In this document: piece after piece, positions 1 to 9,003 of the stretch
Layout: every line of letters starts with the position of its first letter
Numbering within the stretch: the first letter of the stretch is position 1
DNA from: a virus
Length of the DNA stretch: 64,000 nt
Direction: 5' to 3' (one strand)
Virus record (IMG/VR): IMGVR_UViG_3300035181_000357
Location: 146,612 to 210,611 of that record
Notes under the pieces: model-generated
The model's input: the letters and a program-made list of their open reading frames with translations, nothing else
Told to the model about the DNA's origin: nothing
Databases searched by the model: none
Made by a program: the position numbers and the translations under genes

Positions 1-696
1 ACCTTTCTTCAGTCTCTCGCTCGGGAGCTCGGGAGGCTTGAGTACAGGGTGAATTATTCTTTAGTAGCCAAAGATACTCAATATCTAACACCTTCTGATG
101 TTAAGAGAATATATGAAGATCCAGCATATATTAACAAAGAATATCCAACAGCAGATCAGTATGATAATGACTACAAGAACTTGGTGCTAAGGGTTGTGTC
201 AGCCCACGCCCTCGGATCCACTACTAAGTCTGTCGAGGGTATTATACAAGCATACACTGGGTATGCCACAGAAGTTAAGGAATTATTTAAGGTAGTGGGC
301 CAGGGGATATATGACATCTCTGACAAGAACTCCATAAATATTAGTATATCTACTCCTTCTGGCGATTTATCGAAGGCTATCCAGATTATCACTAAAGATT
401 TGATAGCAAGCATCATGCTTGCTAAGCCAGCTCATATCGGGATAAATCTATCGACTGTCTTCACAGAAGGTCCTGATACAATTACCAGTAATATAACTGA
501 TGAACTGACTATATACTTTAAGTTACCGGAGGATGATCAATTGGAGAACGAATTCATTGTTGGACCATTCATTGACAAGGCACAAGAAGAATCTCTACTG
601 GCTGGTGGAGCATTAGGTCAAGGTCTGCTGACACCTCGTCAGAATACAGTCTGGGAAATCAAGTCTGACACATTGATCGGGTTGGATATAGACTAA
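1..696 (+). CDS. Baseplate/tail structural protein, 5'-truncated by window edge
   Basis: The frame is open from base 1 (reading TFLQSLARELGRLEYRV...) into a GTG at 49, so the gene almost certainly begins upstream and the GTG is probably internal. The stretch SLARELGRLEYR followed by an acidic segment resembles N-terminal regions of phage baseplate-associated proteins; this is a family impression, not a motif match. The C-terminal part contains many beta-prone segments and no membrane segment. It is followed after 27 bp by other virion-type genes on the same strand. Function in the baseplate or tail is inferred from context only. Confidence 0.6.
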   Translation, partial: TFLQSLARELGRLEYRVNYSLVAKDTQYLTPSDVKRIYEDPAYINKEYPTADQYDNDYKNLVLRVVSAHALGSTTKSVEGIIQAYTGYATEVKELFKVVGQGIYDISDKNSINISISTPSGDLSKAIQIITKDLIASIMLAKPAHIGINLSTVFTEGPDTITSNITDELTIYFKLPEDDQLENEFIVGPFIDKAQEESLLAGGALGQGLLTPRQNTVWEIKSDTLIGLDID

Positions 697-723
697 CTTT
701 TCTGTCTATTAATAGAGGATTGT

Positions 724-1395
724 ATGAAGATTGGATATGTGGCTAGTAGAAAAGGAGAGATATCCCTGTTCTTAGACATGGGTGGTTCTCCTTATATCCA
801 GGTGTCTCTCGATCCATCTATTCCTCAGATCCCCGGAGTAAGTATCAGGGTCCAGGTTAAGGATGACTCAGAGTTTCTAGTAATATCAAAAATGGCAGTA
901 ACCACTCTTTTAGAGGAAGTAACTGCATTTCTAGTTGGTCAGAACGTATCTATGGATGTGGTAAAAGAATTTAGTGCTAATGCATTAAAGGCCCTAGATA
1001 AGAATTTTGAGGAAAAAGATGCAAAACCTATACCTGAGAGCGCAGTTCTTCTTAATAAAATATTGGAATCTGAATCCTCTAAATTATTTGAGATAGAATT
1101 TGATCTTCCTGAAGCTTTCTTTGACGATGTTTACAAGAATGTAGTCACAGCGTCAGGGACTGAATATCGTAGAACGGATCGAGCCAAGCCCTATAAGCGA
1201 GAGCATGGTATAAAGATGGAAGATATCCCAGATAGTATAGATCCTAAGAAGGTTATAAAGAAGTATCGAAATAATATTTATAAGCACACACCATCTAAGA
1301 ACTATATCCTAACTTATGATATAAATGGTCGTCCAACAGGGATGGTTGAAGCACCCAAATCTCCTATGAGATTTAAATCTAAACTACTGAAATAA
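724..1395 (+). CDS. Hypothetical protein with C-terminal FKSKLLK motif
   Basis: Encodes 223 residues, starting at an ATG with AGAGG upstream. I do not recognise the family. The C-terminal third is basic and Tyr/Lys-rich (residues about 150-200), and the protein ends exactly in RFKSKLLK. Almost the same heptapeptide occurs at the N-terminus of three other proteins in this window and near the C-terminus of another. It lies between likely baseplate genes with 9 bp to the next start, so it is probably a virion or morphogenesis protein. Confidence 0.7.
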   Translation: MKIGYVASRKGEISLFLDMGGSPYIQVSLDPSIPQIPGVSIRVQVKDDSEFLVISKMAVTTLLEEVTAFLVGQNVSMDVVKEFSANALKALDKNFEEKDAKPIPESAVLLNKILESESSKLFEIEFDLPEAFFDDVYKNVVTASGTEYRRTDRAKPYKREHGIKMEDIPDSIDPKKVIKKYRNNIYKHTPSKNYILTYDINGRPTGMVEAPKSPMRFKSKLLK

Positions 1396-1404
1396 AGGAT
1401 TGAT

Positions 1405-1965
1405 ATGAAAGAGAACATGACAATAGAACTCCATGGCCACATTAAGATCTTTCATAAGAACGATCCATCTGTCGTACTCTTCGACGACCATAATACGATC
1501 GTCGTTGGTGTCAAGAGTTTGTTCTCTAGATTAATGGCAGATAGCCTTGAACCCGCCTATGGGATATGGGGATTAGCTATTGGATCAGGTAACAGTGCAT
1601 GGGGAGATAATCCTGGTGCTGCTACCGGAACGGAATGGCAGTTAGAGAATGAGACGAAGCGTAAGAGACGCCTCGTTACTAGATTCTTGGACACGAATAT
1701 GAATCCTGTAGTAGGATTCACAGATACAGTAGAAGTTCAGACACTATATAACGCTACTGATGATGGGATTACCACTCCTATTAGAGAGATGGGATTGATT
1801 GGTGGTGGCTCTACCTCTGGGGCAACAAATATGTTAACAGCCCCATATTGGGATCCATCCACAAAGTTAGCTAACTCTGTTACGTTGATCAACTATAAGA
1901 AGCTACCAACCTTTAATATGCCTTCTGGTATTGATTTGGTCTTCTCCTGGATAATTCAATTCTAA
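1405..1965 (+). CDS. Putative tail fibre or virion surface protein
   Basis: 186 residues; ATG with AAGGA 6 bp upstream. Gly/Thr/Asn-rich segments, few charged residues, and an arrangement (N-terminal beta-rich segment, central loop rich in Gly-Asn-Trp, repeated Ser/Thr turns near residues 125-150) typical of phage fibre or surface proteins. No signal peptide or membrane helix. It is the last gene of the first structural run before a 106-bp gap. Assignment rests on composition and position. Confidence 0.55.
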   Translation: MKENMTIELHGHIKIFHKNDPSVVLFDDHNTIVVGVKSLFSRLMADSLEPAYGIWGLAIGSGNSAWGDNPGAATGTEWQLENETKRKRRLVTRFLDTNMNPVVGFTDTVEVQTLYNATDDGITTPIREMGLIGGGSTSGATNMLTAPYWDPSTKLANSVTLINYKKLPTFNMPSGIDLVFSWIIQF

Positions 1966-2031
1966 GAACAGTTACTTCCTAGATCTAAGTGAATCCTCTT
2001 ATCGAGTATAATATGAGTATCGAAATAAGAC

Positions 2032-2064
2032 CCTAGAAATATTACACTTTTGTATATTTCTAGG
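2032..2064 (+). promoter_or_regulatory. Stem-loop overlapping the ribosome binding site of the next gene
   Basis: CCTAGAAATAT at 2032-2042 pairs perfectly with ATATTTCTAGG at 2054-2064 (11 bp, 11-nt loop). The 3' arm contains the AGG of the Shine-Dalgarno for the ATG at 2072, so the folded form would hide the ribosome binding site. A TATAAT sequence lies about 25 bp upstream. Confidence 0.6.
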
Positions 2065-2071
2065 AGAGATT

Positions 2072-2497
2072 ATGAAGAAGCAAGATGAAGTTTTTCGTCA
2101 AGTTCAAACAGAAATTTCTAGTATGTTAAAGAGAGATGGTGTCCTCGATAAAACACCCTACGTTGTACTAGAAATCATAGATAGACTTAAGACGGTAACA
2201 GATTGGGAAGATCGAGATCGAACCAAGACTATAGCCAAGTCTATCAGAGAAATAGTAGAGATATGTATTAAAAATCCCAAGGCGAAGCCACCATCCAAAC
2301 CTGTGGCACTTAAATCTATATACGAGGATGCTGAATCGTTCGGAGATGAATTCGATGTTCATCCAGAATTAGAAGTAGATTGGGATAGATCCAAGTCTGT
2401 GGAGAAATACTCTAATACAGAACTCGGGTCTGCGAAGAAGAATCTCATCAGATCAGCTCGAAGAGAAGAGAAGAAGAAATTAAGAAAAGCTGGTTAA
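2072..2497 (+). CDS. Hypothetical charged, largely helical protein
   Basis: 141 residues; ATG at 2072 with TAGGAGAG upstream, the latter partly inside a perfect 11-bp hairpin. Highly charged, with helical N-terminal half and a Lys/Arg-rich C-terminus. No recognised domain. It converges with the minus-strand gene at 2494, overlapping it by 4 bp. The hairpin over its ribosome binding site suggests translational control independent of the upstream structural genes. Confidence 0.65.
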   Translation: MKKQDEVFRQVQTEISSMLKRDGVLDKTPYVVLEIIDRLKTVTDWEDRDRTKTIAKSIREIVEICIKNPKAKPPSKPVALKSIYEDAESFGDEFDVHPELEVDWDRSKSVEKYSNTELGSAKKNLIRSARREEKKKLRKAG

Positions 2498-3345
2498 CCT
2501 TTGTGAATGTGCATCTGCCTAAGATGTTCTTTAGCCTCAGCTTCTGTTCTATGGCTGGAGATTATCTTATCAGTCTCATGTGATTTAACACACCATTCAG
2601 CTAGTTCACCTTTCGAATTTTTATGGCCAGGGCATTTCGTAACAAAAGATAATTTTATCTTAGCCTGTAGTAACTTAGATGCAAACTTCTTTCTTAGTTC
2701 TTTCATGTGCTTCTTACGAGCTAGTAGCTTTCTGAGTATCTCTTGTTTATTTGATGGTCCAATCTCAAGGACAATCTTCCTTATCGAAGCATCTGGAAGA
2801 GATAGGACTTTATCGATTGAGTCCCTGATCTCGTGTTTACTCATCCCGTTGAATACACTATGTGCTGTCTCATTGATATCAGCGTCTCGTAACGATTCTA
2901 TCTCTATTACCTGGTCTCCAAATGCTGGGCCCTTTTTCTGACCCTGTGCTCTATAGTCAAGAGAACCACCTGGGTCGATTCTGTGGACTACTCCGAGTTC
3001 CTTGTCTAGAAGCATGTTGTCATAATCGAGACCAACAACATCCCAATTAGCTAACCATGCATCTACAGCGAAGGCGTCCTTGCCAGAAGCGAGTTCAGAT
3101 ACATCGTAACTAGGTGCTAGGTTTGAATTCCATTTTGATGCAATACCAAGTTGCCCACTTATCTGAACTAACTTAGCTTCTGGGACATGGACACCAGCAA
3201 GCTCGTATAGCTTGTAGGCCAATAACTCATTCCTCATCCTATCTTCATTAGATAGAAATTTTATGTACCACTTCATACCTTCTTCATCCTGGTATAATCC
3301 ACCAGGATTAGAACCCATCTGGTCCTTTAACTTCTTCCAGGCCAT
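2494..3345 (-). CDS. Kinase-fold (HipA/PI3K-like) protein with C-terminal Cys/His domain
   Basis: 283 residues; ATG with AGAGG upstream. The N-terminal portion (residues 1-130) has the order GSNPGG...WYIKF (nucleotide-binding loop and Lys), NELLAYKLYELAGV, DVVGLDYDNM and HRIDPGG, which resembles the N-lobe, Asn and metal-binding Asp of HipA/PI3K-like phage kinase-fold proteins. A helical linker follows, including FASKLLQ near residue 222, then a 50-residue C-terminal domain with CPGH...WCVKSH. Kinase activity is inferred from the motif order only. It is a single gene opposed to its upstream neighbour. Confidence 0.6.
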   Translation of the reverse strand: MAWKKLKDQMGSNPGGLYQDEEGMKWYIKFLSNEDRMRNELLAYKLYELAGVHVPEAKLVQISGQLGIASKWNSNLAPSYDVSELASGKDAFAVDAWLANWDVVGLDYDNMLLDKELGVVHRIDPGGSLDYRAQGQKKGPAFGDQVIEIESLRDADINETAHSVFNGMSKHEIRDSIDKVLSLPDASIRKIVLEIGPSNKQEILRKLLARKKHMKELRKKFASKLLQAKIKLSFVTKCPGHKNSKGELAEWCVKSHETDKIISSHRTEAEAKEHLRQMHIHKG

Positions 3346-3478
3346 ATCTACCTCTATAATAGGAGATAGAAATCTATTTTAAAGATATATCCTGAGTGTG
3401 ATAATGTAGAAGTCCTGGTTGAGCTCCGATTAGAATATAGGAGTACTAATCTATACCCTAAGTCCCTGAAAATATGGC

Positions 3479-4054
3479 TTACTCAAGATTTAATGCTAGG
3501 AGGATTATTAAATAACCAGTAATGTCTTTCAATGTGTCTTCTAAAGGCTCATAATCAGAACTGATATTCTTCGCTGACATACTAAAATATCTACTAATCT
3601 TCTCCCAGATCCTAAATTTAATACCAGGATAGCCTGAATTTCTAAAGGCCTGTCCATAATCCTCACTCTTCGACACTAAAATCTGCATCATATTATCCAA
3701 TCCAATATCTTTACCGAATTGAAGACTGTATAGCTCCTGCACATCTTTGATATAACTGAATAGGAATCTCTGACCAGGAAGTTCATCGCTAGCTTCCATG
3801 ACTTTGAATCGTTCTAGGATAATCAGAGATAGGGTCTCTTCTCGGGTAGAAGGATTGGGTAGAGTAACAAGACTAGATATATTGGCACCACCAATGAACC
3901 CTCTTGATATGATTAGACCAGTACACCCCATAGGCTTGTAATAATCATCTTTCTGGTTGTCAACGAAACTTCTAGTCATAGATAGAGTAAGTTTCCAATC
4001 ATGGGAAATCTTCTGCATCGTGTTGTAAACTTGCTTATAAAATCCCTGATTCAT
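3479..4054 (-). CDS. DUF1599 / nucleotide-modification-associated domain protein
   Basis: 191 residues; ATG with GAGGAG upstream. The C-terminal half has the pattern SEDYGQAFRNSGYPG...RIWEKISRYFSM and EPLEDTLKDITGYLII, which matches the DUF1599 family (compact helical domain with DYG, AFR and EDTLxDLxGY signatures) found in phages and linked by context to nucleotide modification. The N-terminal half is unrecognised. It precedes the helicase gene in the same direction by 22 bp of reading, so the two may be co-transcribed from a promoter upstream of 6,014. Confidence 0.65.
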   Translation of the reverse strand: MNQGFYKQVYNTMQKISHDWKLTLSMTRSFVDNQKDDYYKPMGCTGLIISRGFIGGANISSLVTLPNPSTREETLSLIILERFKVMEASDELPGQRFLFSYIKDVQELYSLQFGKDIGLDNMMQILVSKSEDYGQAFRNSGYPGIKFRIWEKISRYFSMSAKNISSDYEPLEDTLKDITGYLIILLALNLE

Positions 4055-4076
4055 ATATCTCTCCTCATCTATGATA

Positions 4077-6014
4077 CTATTTTATAACGCCAGTCTCGAA
4101 AAGAAATCTACTAGGAGTTACGGTCATATAAGATTGTCCTCGTTTGATTGTAAGAGGTACGCATATGACGAGATTGTCTCTAGCTCTTGTAACAGCAACG
4201 TAGAACAGACGTCGTTCTTCTTCAATCTCAGATTCAGATTGACTCCACATATGGGGGATAGACATCTCATAAACGTTAGCTATATATACTTGAGCCCATT
4301 CTAATCCCTTACTACTGTGAATAGTAGAGATCGTAACCTTACCATCACCATTATGTTGTTCTGGGACCATATCTTTGTCATTCATGGTCATCTGAAATAC
4401 CACATCTTCCATGGTAATACCTGGACTAGACTCTTCTAAACCAGCAAAAATATCTTCCAGTCTCTGAATGTTAGTAAGTTTCCACTCGCATTGATTCTTA
4501 TCCTTCTTATATCGTTCTTTCACAATCTCATGATATTTAGTAAATTTAATGATAGCATGGAAAGCAGCAAGCGGTTTCATTTCGACGCTTAGAGTGTGCT
4601 CTAGAAAATCCAGGTACATACCCATCTTTGCATGATTATACTTACGAGCACCTAGGATCATATTCCCATCAAAATGTTCAACAGCTACTTTTCTCATCTT
4701 TTCTATAGCAGAATCTCCGATCCCACGCTTAGGAACTGAGACTGATCTAGTCATAGCCTGAACATCCTTAGGATTTACCAGGAGTCGCATAAAACTTAGA
4801 ATTTCTCTAGCTTCTAGGGATTGAAGAAGACCTCTCCCACCTTTGATCGTGTATGGTACACGACATCTAACCAATTCTGCTTCAATATCGTCTATCTGAG
4901 ATGCTGATCGGACTAGGATCGCAGTATCCTTGTAGGCTACTTTTCCTTTTAGTAACTGATTACGTCCCCATATCTGTTCTGCCATCTTGGATGCGTTCTC
5001 TCGAGCACTTATCTCAGACATAAGTCGGATAGTACCTGTCTCACCCTTCTCACCACGATCACTCTCCATTTTAAGAGGAATGGTATCGATCATCTTGCTT
5101 TGGATCAGGTTGGCATACTTAACTACCTGAGGTACAGATCTGTGGTTACGCTGTAGTTTATAGAGAGATGGGACTAATCCTCTCCAGTTCCTGGAAAATT
5201 CTAACAAGATCCCAGGACTAGCACCAGAGAAACCATAGATGGATTGGCTAATATCTCCAACCACATATATGTTCTTGTTGTCTTCTCGAACCAGGAGGTT
5301 GACGAAAGCCCACTGAACTATGTTGGTATCCTGTGACTCATCCATTAAGATGTGATCGAACTGAAGCCCGAGCTTTCTGGCCCAATCCTTATCTGTCTTT
5401 CCTCGTTGAACCACGAGATGCAGCATATCATCAAAATCTACTACAGACTGAACAGTTTTCTCTTTCTCGTATTCTTCCCAGACTCGCATCTCTAGGTCAC
5501 CAACTGCGTGATAACCACCATGGGCTATTTTAGCCCTTTCTCGAACTTCGTCTGTATACTCGGAAGCAAACCCAACACCTCGTGCTCTATGGTATTGAAT
5601 CTTTTCTATTACTTCCCAGTTTTTAATCACTTCTCCTAGTTCCAACCGGAGAACGATCTTGTTGATCATCTCCTTCTGGTTCCACTCGTCTAATGGGGAT
5701 ACTTTATCTGACAACCCGAACCCAGTTGGATCCTTCCTAATAGCAGATAATGCTAGACCATGGATCGTAGAAACTCTAGGCTGTACAATATGGACATGTT
5801 TTGGATCATATCCAAGACGATCCTTTAACTCAGTAGCAGCTTTATTTGTAAAGGTGATAACCAGAATCTTATTAGCAGGTATTCCTTGATCTATTAGATG
5901 TTTTACACGAGCTGTTAAGACTCTCGTCTTACCAGAACCCGCACCACTATTAATACAAGCTGGGACATCTAAAGGATGCTCTACAGCTTGCTTTTGTTCG
6001 TCATTCAACTTCAC
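4077..6014 (-). CDS. UvrD/PcrA-type superfamily 1 DNA helicase
   Basis: 645 residues, GTG start with GGAG upstream. All SF1A motifs are visible in order: GAGSGKT (Walker A, residues 24-30), the Q-motif-like DEQKQAVEHP at 5-14, MDESQD (motif II, about 224), VVGDISQSIYGF (III), QRNHRSVPQVV (IV), TISTIHSSKGLEW (V) and RRLFYVAVTRAR (VI, near 615). Length is near the usual 650-730. It would act as an ATP-dependent 3'-5' DNA translocase in replication or repair. It is placed among structural genes but on the opposite strand, so it is probably expressed at a different time. Confidence 0.93.
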   Translation of the reverse strand: MKLNDEQKQAVEHPLDVPACINSGAGSGKTRVLTARVKHLIDQGIPANKILVITFTNKAATELKDRLGYDPKHVHIVQPRVSTIHGLALSAIRKDPTGFGLSDKVSPLDEWNQKEMINKIVLRLELGEVIKNWEVIEKIQYHRARGVGFASEYTDEVRERAKIAHGGYHAVGDLEMRVWEEYEKEKTVQSVVDFDDMLHLVVQRGKTDKDWARKLGLQFDHILMDESQDTNIVQWAFVNLLVREDNKNIYVVGDISQSIYGFSGASPGILLEFSRNWRGLVPSLYKLQRNHRSVPQVVKYANLIQSKMIDTIPLKMESDRGEKGETGTIRLMSEISARENASKMAEQIWGRNQLLKGKVAYKDTAILVRSASQIDDIEAELVRCRVPYTIKGGRGLLQSLEAREILSFMRLLVNPKDVQAMTRSVSVPKRGIGDSAIEKMRKVAVEHFDGNMILGARKYNHAKMGMYLDFLEHTLSVEMKPLAAFHAIIKFTKYHEIVKERYKKDKNQCEWKLTNIQRLEDIFAGLEESSPGITMEDVVFQMTMNDKDMVPEQHNGDGKVTISTIHSSKGLEWAQVYIANVYEMSIPHMWSQSESEIEEERRLFYVAVTRARDNLVICVPLTIKRGQSYMTVTPSRFLFETGVIK

Positions 6015-6064
6015 ATGAACTCCATTATCAGAACTTCTTACCTTTATGTTAGTGAGGTAGTTTA

Positions 6065-6916
6065 ATGATAGCCTTCTCAGTCGGGAAACAGCTTGGAAAT
6101 GGTGATTTGAGTATCAGTGTCAGAGACACAGAGGGAAAACCACAAGTCCCTTCTTATATATCATACTCAATTTTCAACGTTTCTGGGAAACAACCTTCTC
6201 TTGTCTCTGATCCTAAAGCAACTCCTGCTCCTGGTGTAGGGACTGGCCAGTATTGGGTTAACATGACTATTCCAACCTCGTGGGTCGCGGGGGATTACAG
6301 GCTTGTTTGGTACCTTCAACAGAACCCTGATACCATTGAAGTCTCCATATATGAAGACTTCTCTATTGTACAAACCAATGCTATCTCCTCCTCATTAGAA
6401 GCACCAAGTGTGTTCATGAGTAAACGTCTTGGAATAACAGAAAACTCTGCAAATCTAGTGATGATGGTCAGAGAATTACTATCTGATACTAACCCTGACA
6501 GAAATTACCACTTTAGACCACCAACAGCTGGTAAAGTAGTAGCAGGGTTCACCCAGAGAGTTGGATATATCTGGACAGATCAAGCTATCCTAAGATTCTT
6601 AAATCTAGCAATAGCTAAGATAAACAGTGGGAACCCAAAGAATTTTTACAGCTTCACCATTGATAACATCCCCGATAACTGGTATCAGGCTGCTGCATTA
6701 GGTGCTGCTGCTAGTGCCTTGATGGCCGAAGCTATTAGATGGAATGCAGAAGAATTCAGCTACTCTCTGAACGGGGTCAGCTTGGATATCAATAAAGCAT
6801 CCAGCTATCAAGGCCTAGCTGAATCTTTCAGAACGGAATTCAACGAATGGATAATCCCACTCACTGCAAATCGCCCAACAAGTATGGGTCTACGTCAACC
6901 TCGATGGCTAATATAA
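6065..6916 (+). CDS. Virion structural protein
   Basis: 283 residues; ATG with GAGGTAG upstream. The N-terminal 110 residues look like an immunoglobulin-like beta domain (repeated GDYRLVWYL-type strands). The C-terminal part is helical, with an Ala-rich helix (AALGAAASALMAEAI near residue 215). This two-part build is common in neck/connector or tail-associated proteins of large myoviruses. Gene order (before an fnIII-domain protein) supports a virion role. The precise function is unknown. Confidence 0.6.
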   Translation: MIAFSVGKQLGNGDLSISVRDTEGKPQVPSYISYSIFNVSGKQPSLVSDPKATPAPGVGTGQYWVNMTIPTSWVAGDYRLVWYLQQNPDTIEVSIYEDFSIVQTNAISSSLEAPSVFMSKRLGITENSANLVMMVRELLSDTNPDRNYHFRPPTAGKVVAGFTQRVGYIWTDQAILRFLNLAIAKINSGNPKNFYSFTIDNIPDNWYQAAALGAAASALMAEAIRWNAEEFSYSLNGVSLDINKASSYQGLAESFRTEFNEWIIPLTANRPTSMGLRQPRWLI

Positions 6917-6927
6917 AGAGGAGTACA

Positions 6928-7017
6928 ATGTCATACATAAAATTAGTAGCCGTCATATTATCTCTTCTAGTTTTAATTGGGATGTCAATACTACATGGTG
7001 TCTTTAAGAGAAAGTAA
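6928..7017 (+). CDS. 29-residue single-pass membrane peptide
   Basis: Starts ATG at 6928 with AAAGAGGAG upstream, 11 bp after the preceding stop. The product is almost entirely one hydrophobic helix (SYIKLVAVILSLLVLIGMSI) with a short basic tail FKRK. This is the size and build of small phage membrane peptides; possible roles are holin-like or spanin-like, not shown. Confidence 0.55.
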   Translation: MSYIKLVAVILSLLVLIGMSILHGVFKRK

Positions 7018-7073
7018 ACGCTGGCAAGACCAGACTGGCTGAAATAATCTAAAGGTTAATATGTGTAGAACGA

Positions 7074-7229
7074 ATGAAAATTGTACTCCTGATACTACTC
7101 GTAGTAATACTATACTCGAAGCTAATGGATTATATCTGGCCACCTGGTTCCAGAATGCTCGTCAGGTCTAGAAAGAAACGATTTAAGAAGTCTACTTTAA
7201 GGTATAAACGATGGCGGCTCAAGGCCTAA
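7074..7229 (+). CDS. Small membrane protein with basic tail (overlapping frames)
   Basis: 51 residues: a hydrophobic N-terminal helix (KIVLLILLVVILYSKL) then a strongly basic C-terminus rich in Arg/Lys. It overlaps the start of the next gene by 19 bp. A second frame starts at an ATG about 15 bp upstream (MCRTNENC...) with AAAGG before it and ends near 7171; it nests almost entirely over this gene. Which frame is translated, or both, cannot be decided from sequence; the hydrophobic profile favours this one. Overlapping small membrane frames are typical of spanin pairs, but no lipobox is seen. Confidence 0.45.
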   Translation: MKIVLLILLVVILYSKLMDYIWPPGSRMLVRSRKKRFKKSTLRYKRWRLKA

Positions 7230-8434
7230 TGGTTCTAAATTCAGCATTCTTCGGATCTAGAGATCTATTTTGGATCGATGATCCAGATCCAGATGTTAGT
7301 GGATATAATGTTTATAGAGCACAAGATTCTGTTGGGCCATGGACTAGAATCAATATAGAGATCGTCCCTGGTCATACATATAGGGATGAAACAACACTCC
7401 TTAAAATCTCATATAAAGTTAAGGCAGAGGATTGGGTAGAATTCGGTGAATATGGAAGATATGGATTTCGTGTACCAGAAAAGTCAATCTATTCAGACAT
7501 AGCTAAGGGTCGTGCATTCTTAGCCACATCTCCTGATGATGTAGAACTGACAATAGCTGGTGAGAAGATCAGACCATCACAGGTAGAAGGTTTGGATGGA
7601 ACTGTATGGATGCCTCAGACTTCCGTTCTTAAAAGAGATGGTGGAAGAACAGAAACTAAATTAGGCCCAGCTCTTACAAAAGATCTAGATATCCAGGTTG
7701 TATATAGGACTCTACAAAATTATGTAGATATCTATCAAGATATGACTAGAACGTACTACTGTGTCGTTCCAATAAATTCATTAGGACAAGAGACTGAATT
7801 CCCTGGTGATCATGAAATAGTCAATACCATGGAAATCGATAAGATGGACTATATGCAAGCAGAGATGGTCAGGAGAAATGCCTGGCTATTTGAGCAGGTA
7901 GCAGAACCTGCTTATCTGATGCTTCGTAGAACGAAGGGTCTTCCTTGTGGTTGTACAGATGTAGATACTAAGCAACCTAGAACTGGCTGTAAAGTATGTT
8001 ATGAAACAGGTATTCAAGGTGGTTACTATGGACCTATTGATATTCTGTTTGTTGACCCAGACACTGAAATCAGTAGAATGATTGATGAGAATGGTGTTAA
8101 AGTAGAGAGGAAATCAAGGTCATACCTAGGACCTTCACCGATTGTCCAGAATGGTGACCTGATCATCAGAAGAAATGGTGAGAGAATGACGATAGGTAAT
8201 GTCACATATAAGTCACCAAGAGGTGTTTTACTTCAACAAGAATTCGATGCCATATTACTTCCTTCCAGAGATACTAGGTACTTTATTCCAGTTTATAAGG
8301 ATTATGAACAAGTAATATACGATCCGTCTACGGATGCAAAGGGTAATGAGCCTGTCACTTTACCAGACACTGGGTGGGAGAATCCAACTATCCCAGCAGG
8401 TAGAACTGTCACCTTTAAGAGGATTCAAGCATGA
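7211..8434 (+). CDS. Virion protein with N-terminal fibronectin-III-like domain and zinc-finger-like insert
   Basis: 407 residues. Residues 15-75 carry the fnIII-like sequence WIDDPDPDVSGYNVYRAQD...YKVKAED. Around residue 245-270 lies a four-cysteine insert (CGCTD...GCKVCYETG) likely to bind a metal. The rest is beta-rich without membrane segments. Such proteins are found in tails and baseplates of large phages. Its stop overlaps the next start (ATGA), indicating translational coupling to the papain-fold protein. Confidence 0.65.
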   Translation: MAAQGLMVLNSAFFGSRDLFWIDDPDPDVSGYNVYRAQDSVGPWTRINIEIVPGHTYRDETTLLKISYKVKAEDWVEFGEYGRYGFRVPEKSIYSDIAKGRAFLATSPDDVELTIAGEKIRPSQVEGLDGTVWMPQTSVLKRDGGRTETKLGPALTKDLDIQVVYRTLQNYVDIYQDMTRTYYCVVPINSLGQETEFPGDHEIVNTMEIDKMDYMQAEMVRRNAWLFEQVAEPAYLMLRRTKGLPCGCTDVDTKQPRTGCKVCYETGIQGGYYGPIDILFVDPDTEISRMIDENGVKVERKSRSYLGPSPIVQNGDLIIRRNGERMTIGNVTYKSPRGVLLQQEFDAILLPSRDTRYFIPVYKDYEQVIYDPSTDAKGNEPVTLPDTGWENPTIPAGRTVTFKRIQA

Positions 8435-8958
8435 TAGATTTCGGAAATATATGTGAGGGAGATGTTCTCCTATTCAAGAAGAATATTAAATATAAGATAT
8501 CCTTAGTATCCAAGGTTATACGCTTGATACAGGGAAATGAATATGTACATGCCGCTATAGTAGTTTCAGTAGTTCCAGGGCTTACACCGTTAGTAGCTGA
8601 GGTTGATTCTGATTTTAAGTCTAGGGTAGTACCTGTCTCCGTTTCTATGGAACGAGGAACTCCTGATGTTTATAGACTATCTACAACATATACTTTCAGA
8701 TCGAAGTCTGCATACACTTACGCTCTAGACACTGTAGGTCAAAAGTATGGATATTCTAGAATCGTGGATTCTGCTATAAACCACTTCTTAGGGAGATTCG
8801 ATCATGCTTATAATTACAGAGCGTGGTTCTCACCCGATACTAAAGATATCTGTTCTACACTAGTATCTAAGATACTAAATATAGGATTTGGTGCTAAATA
8901 TGATAGATTTAGTGAGCCTGATGACTACTGTAAGTCACCATTTATAAGAATATCCTAG
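8431..8958 (+). CDS. NlpC/P60 or YiiX-like papain-fold protein (putative peptidase/amidase)
   Basis: 175 residues. Pattern of a permuted papain-fold enzyme: N-terminal GDVLLF, then YVHAAIVVS (candidate catalytic His near residue 39), PLVAEV, and a late Cys in DICSTLVSKIL (about residue 148). Early GDV, His and late Cys is the YiiX/C92-type order. The substrate could be peptidoglycan or a lipid/peptide bond; not determined. It is coupled to the preceding virion gene by ATGA, so it may be a tail-associated cell-wall enzyme. Confidence 0.6.
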   Translation: MIDFGNICEGDVLLFKKNIKYKISLVSKVIRLIQGNEYVHAAIVVSVVPGLTPLVAEVDSDFKSRVVPVSVSMERGTPDVYRLSTTYTFRSKSAYTYALDTVGQKYGYSRIVDSAINHFLGRFDHAYNYRAWFSPDTKDICSTLVSKILNIGFGAKYDRFSEPDDYCKSPFIRIS

Positions 8959-9003
8959 CATAGAACGAGGTCTAGAGTATTACCTTAAAGGGGAAGATAT
9001 ACT

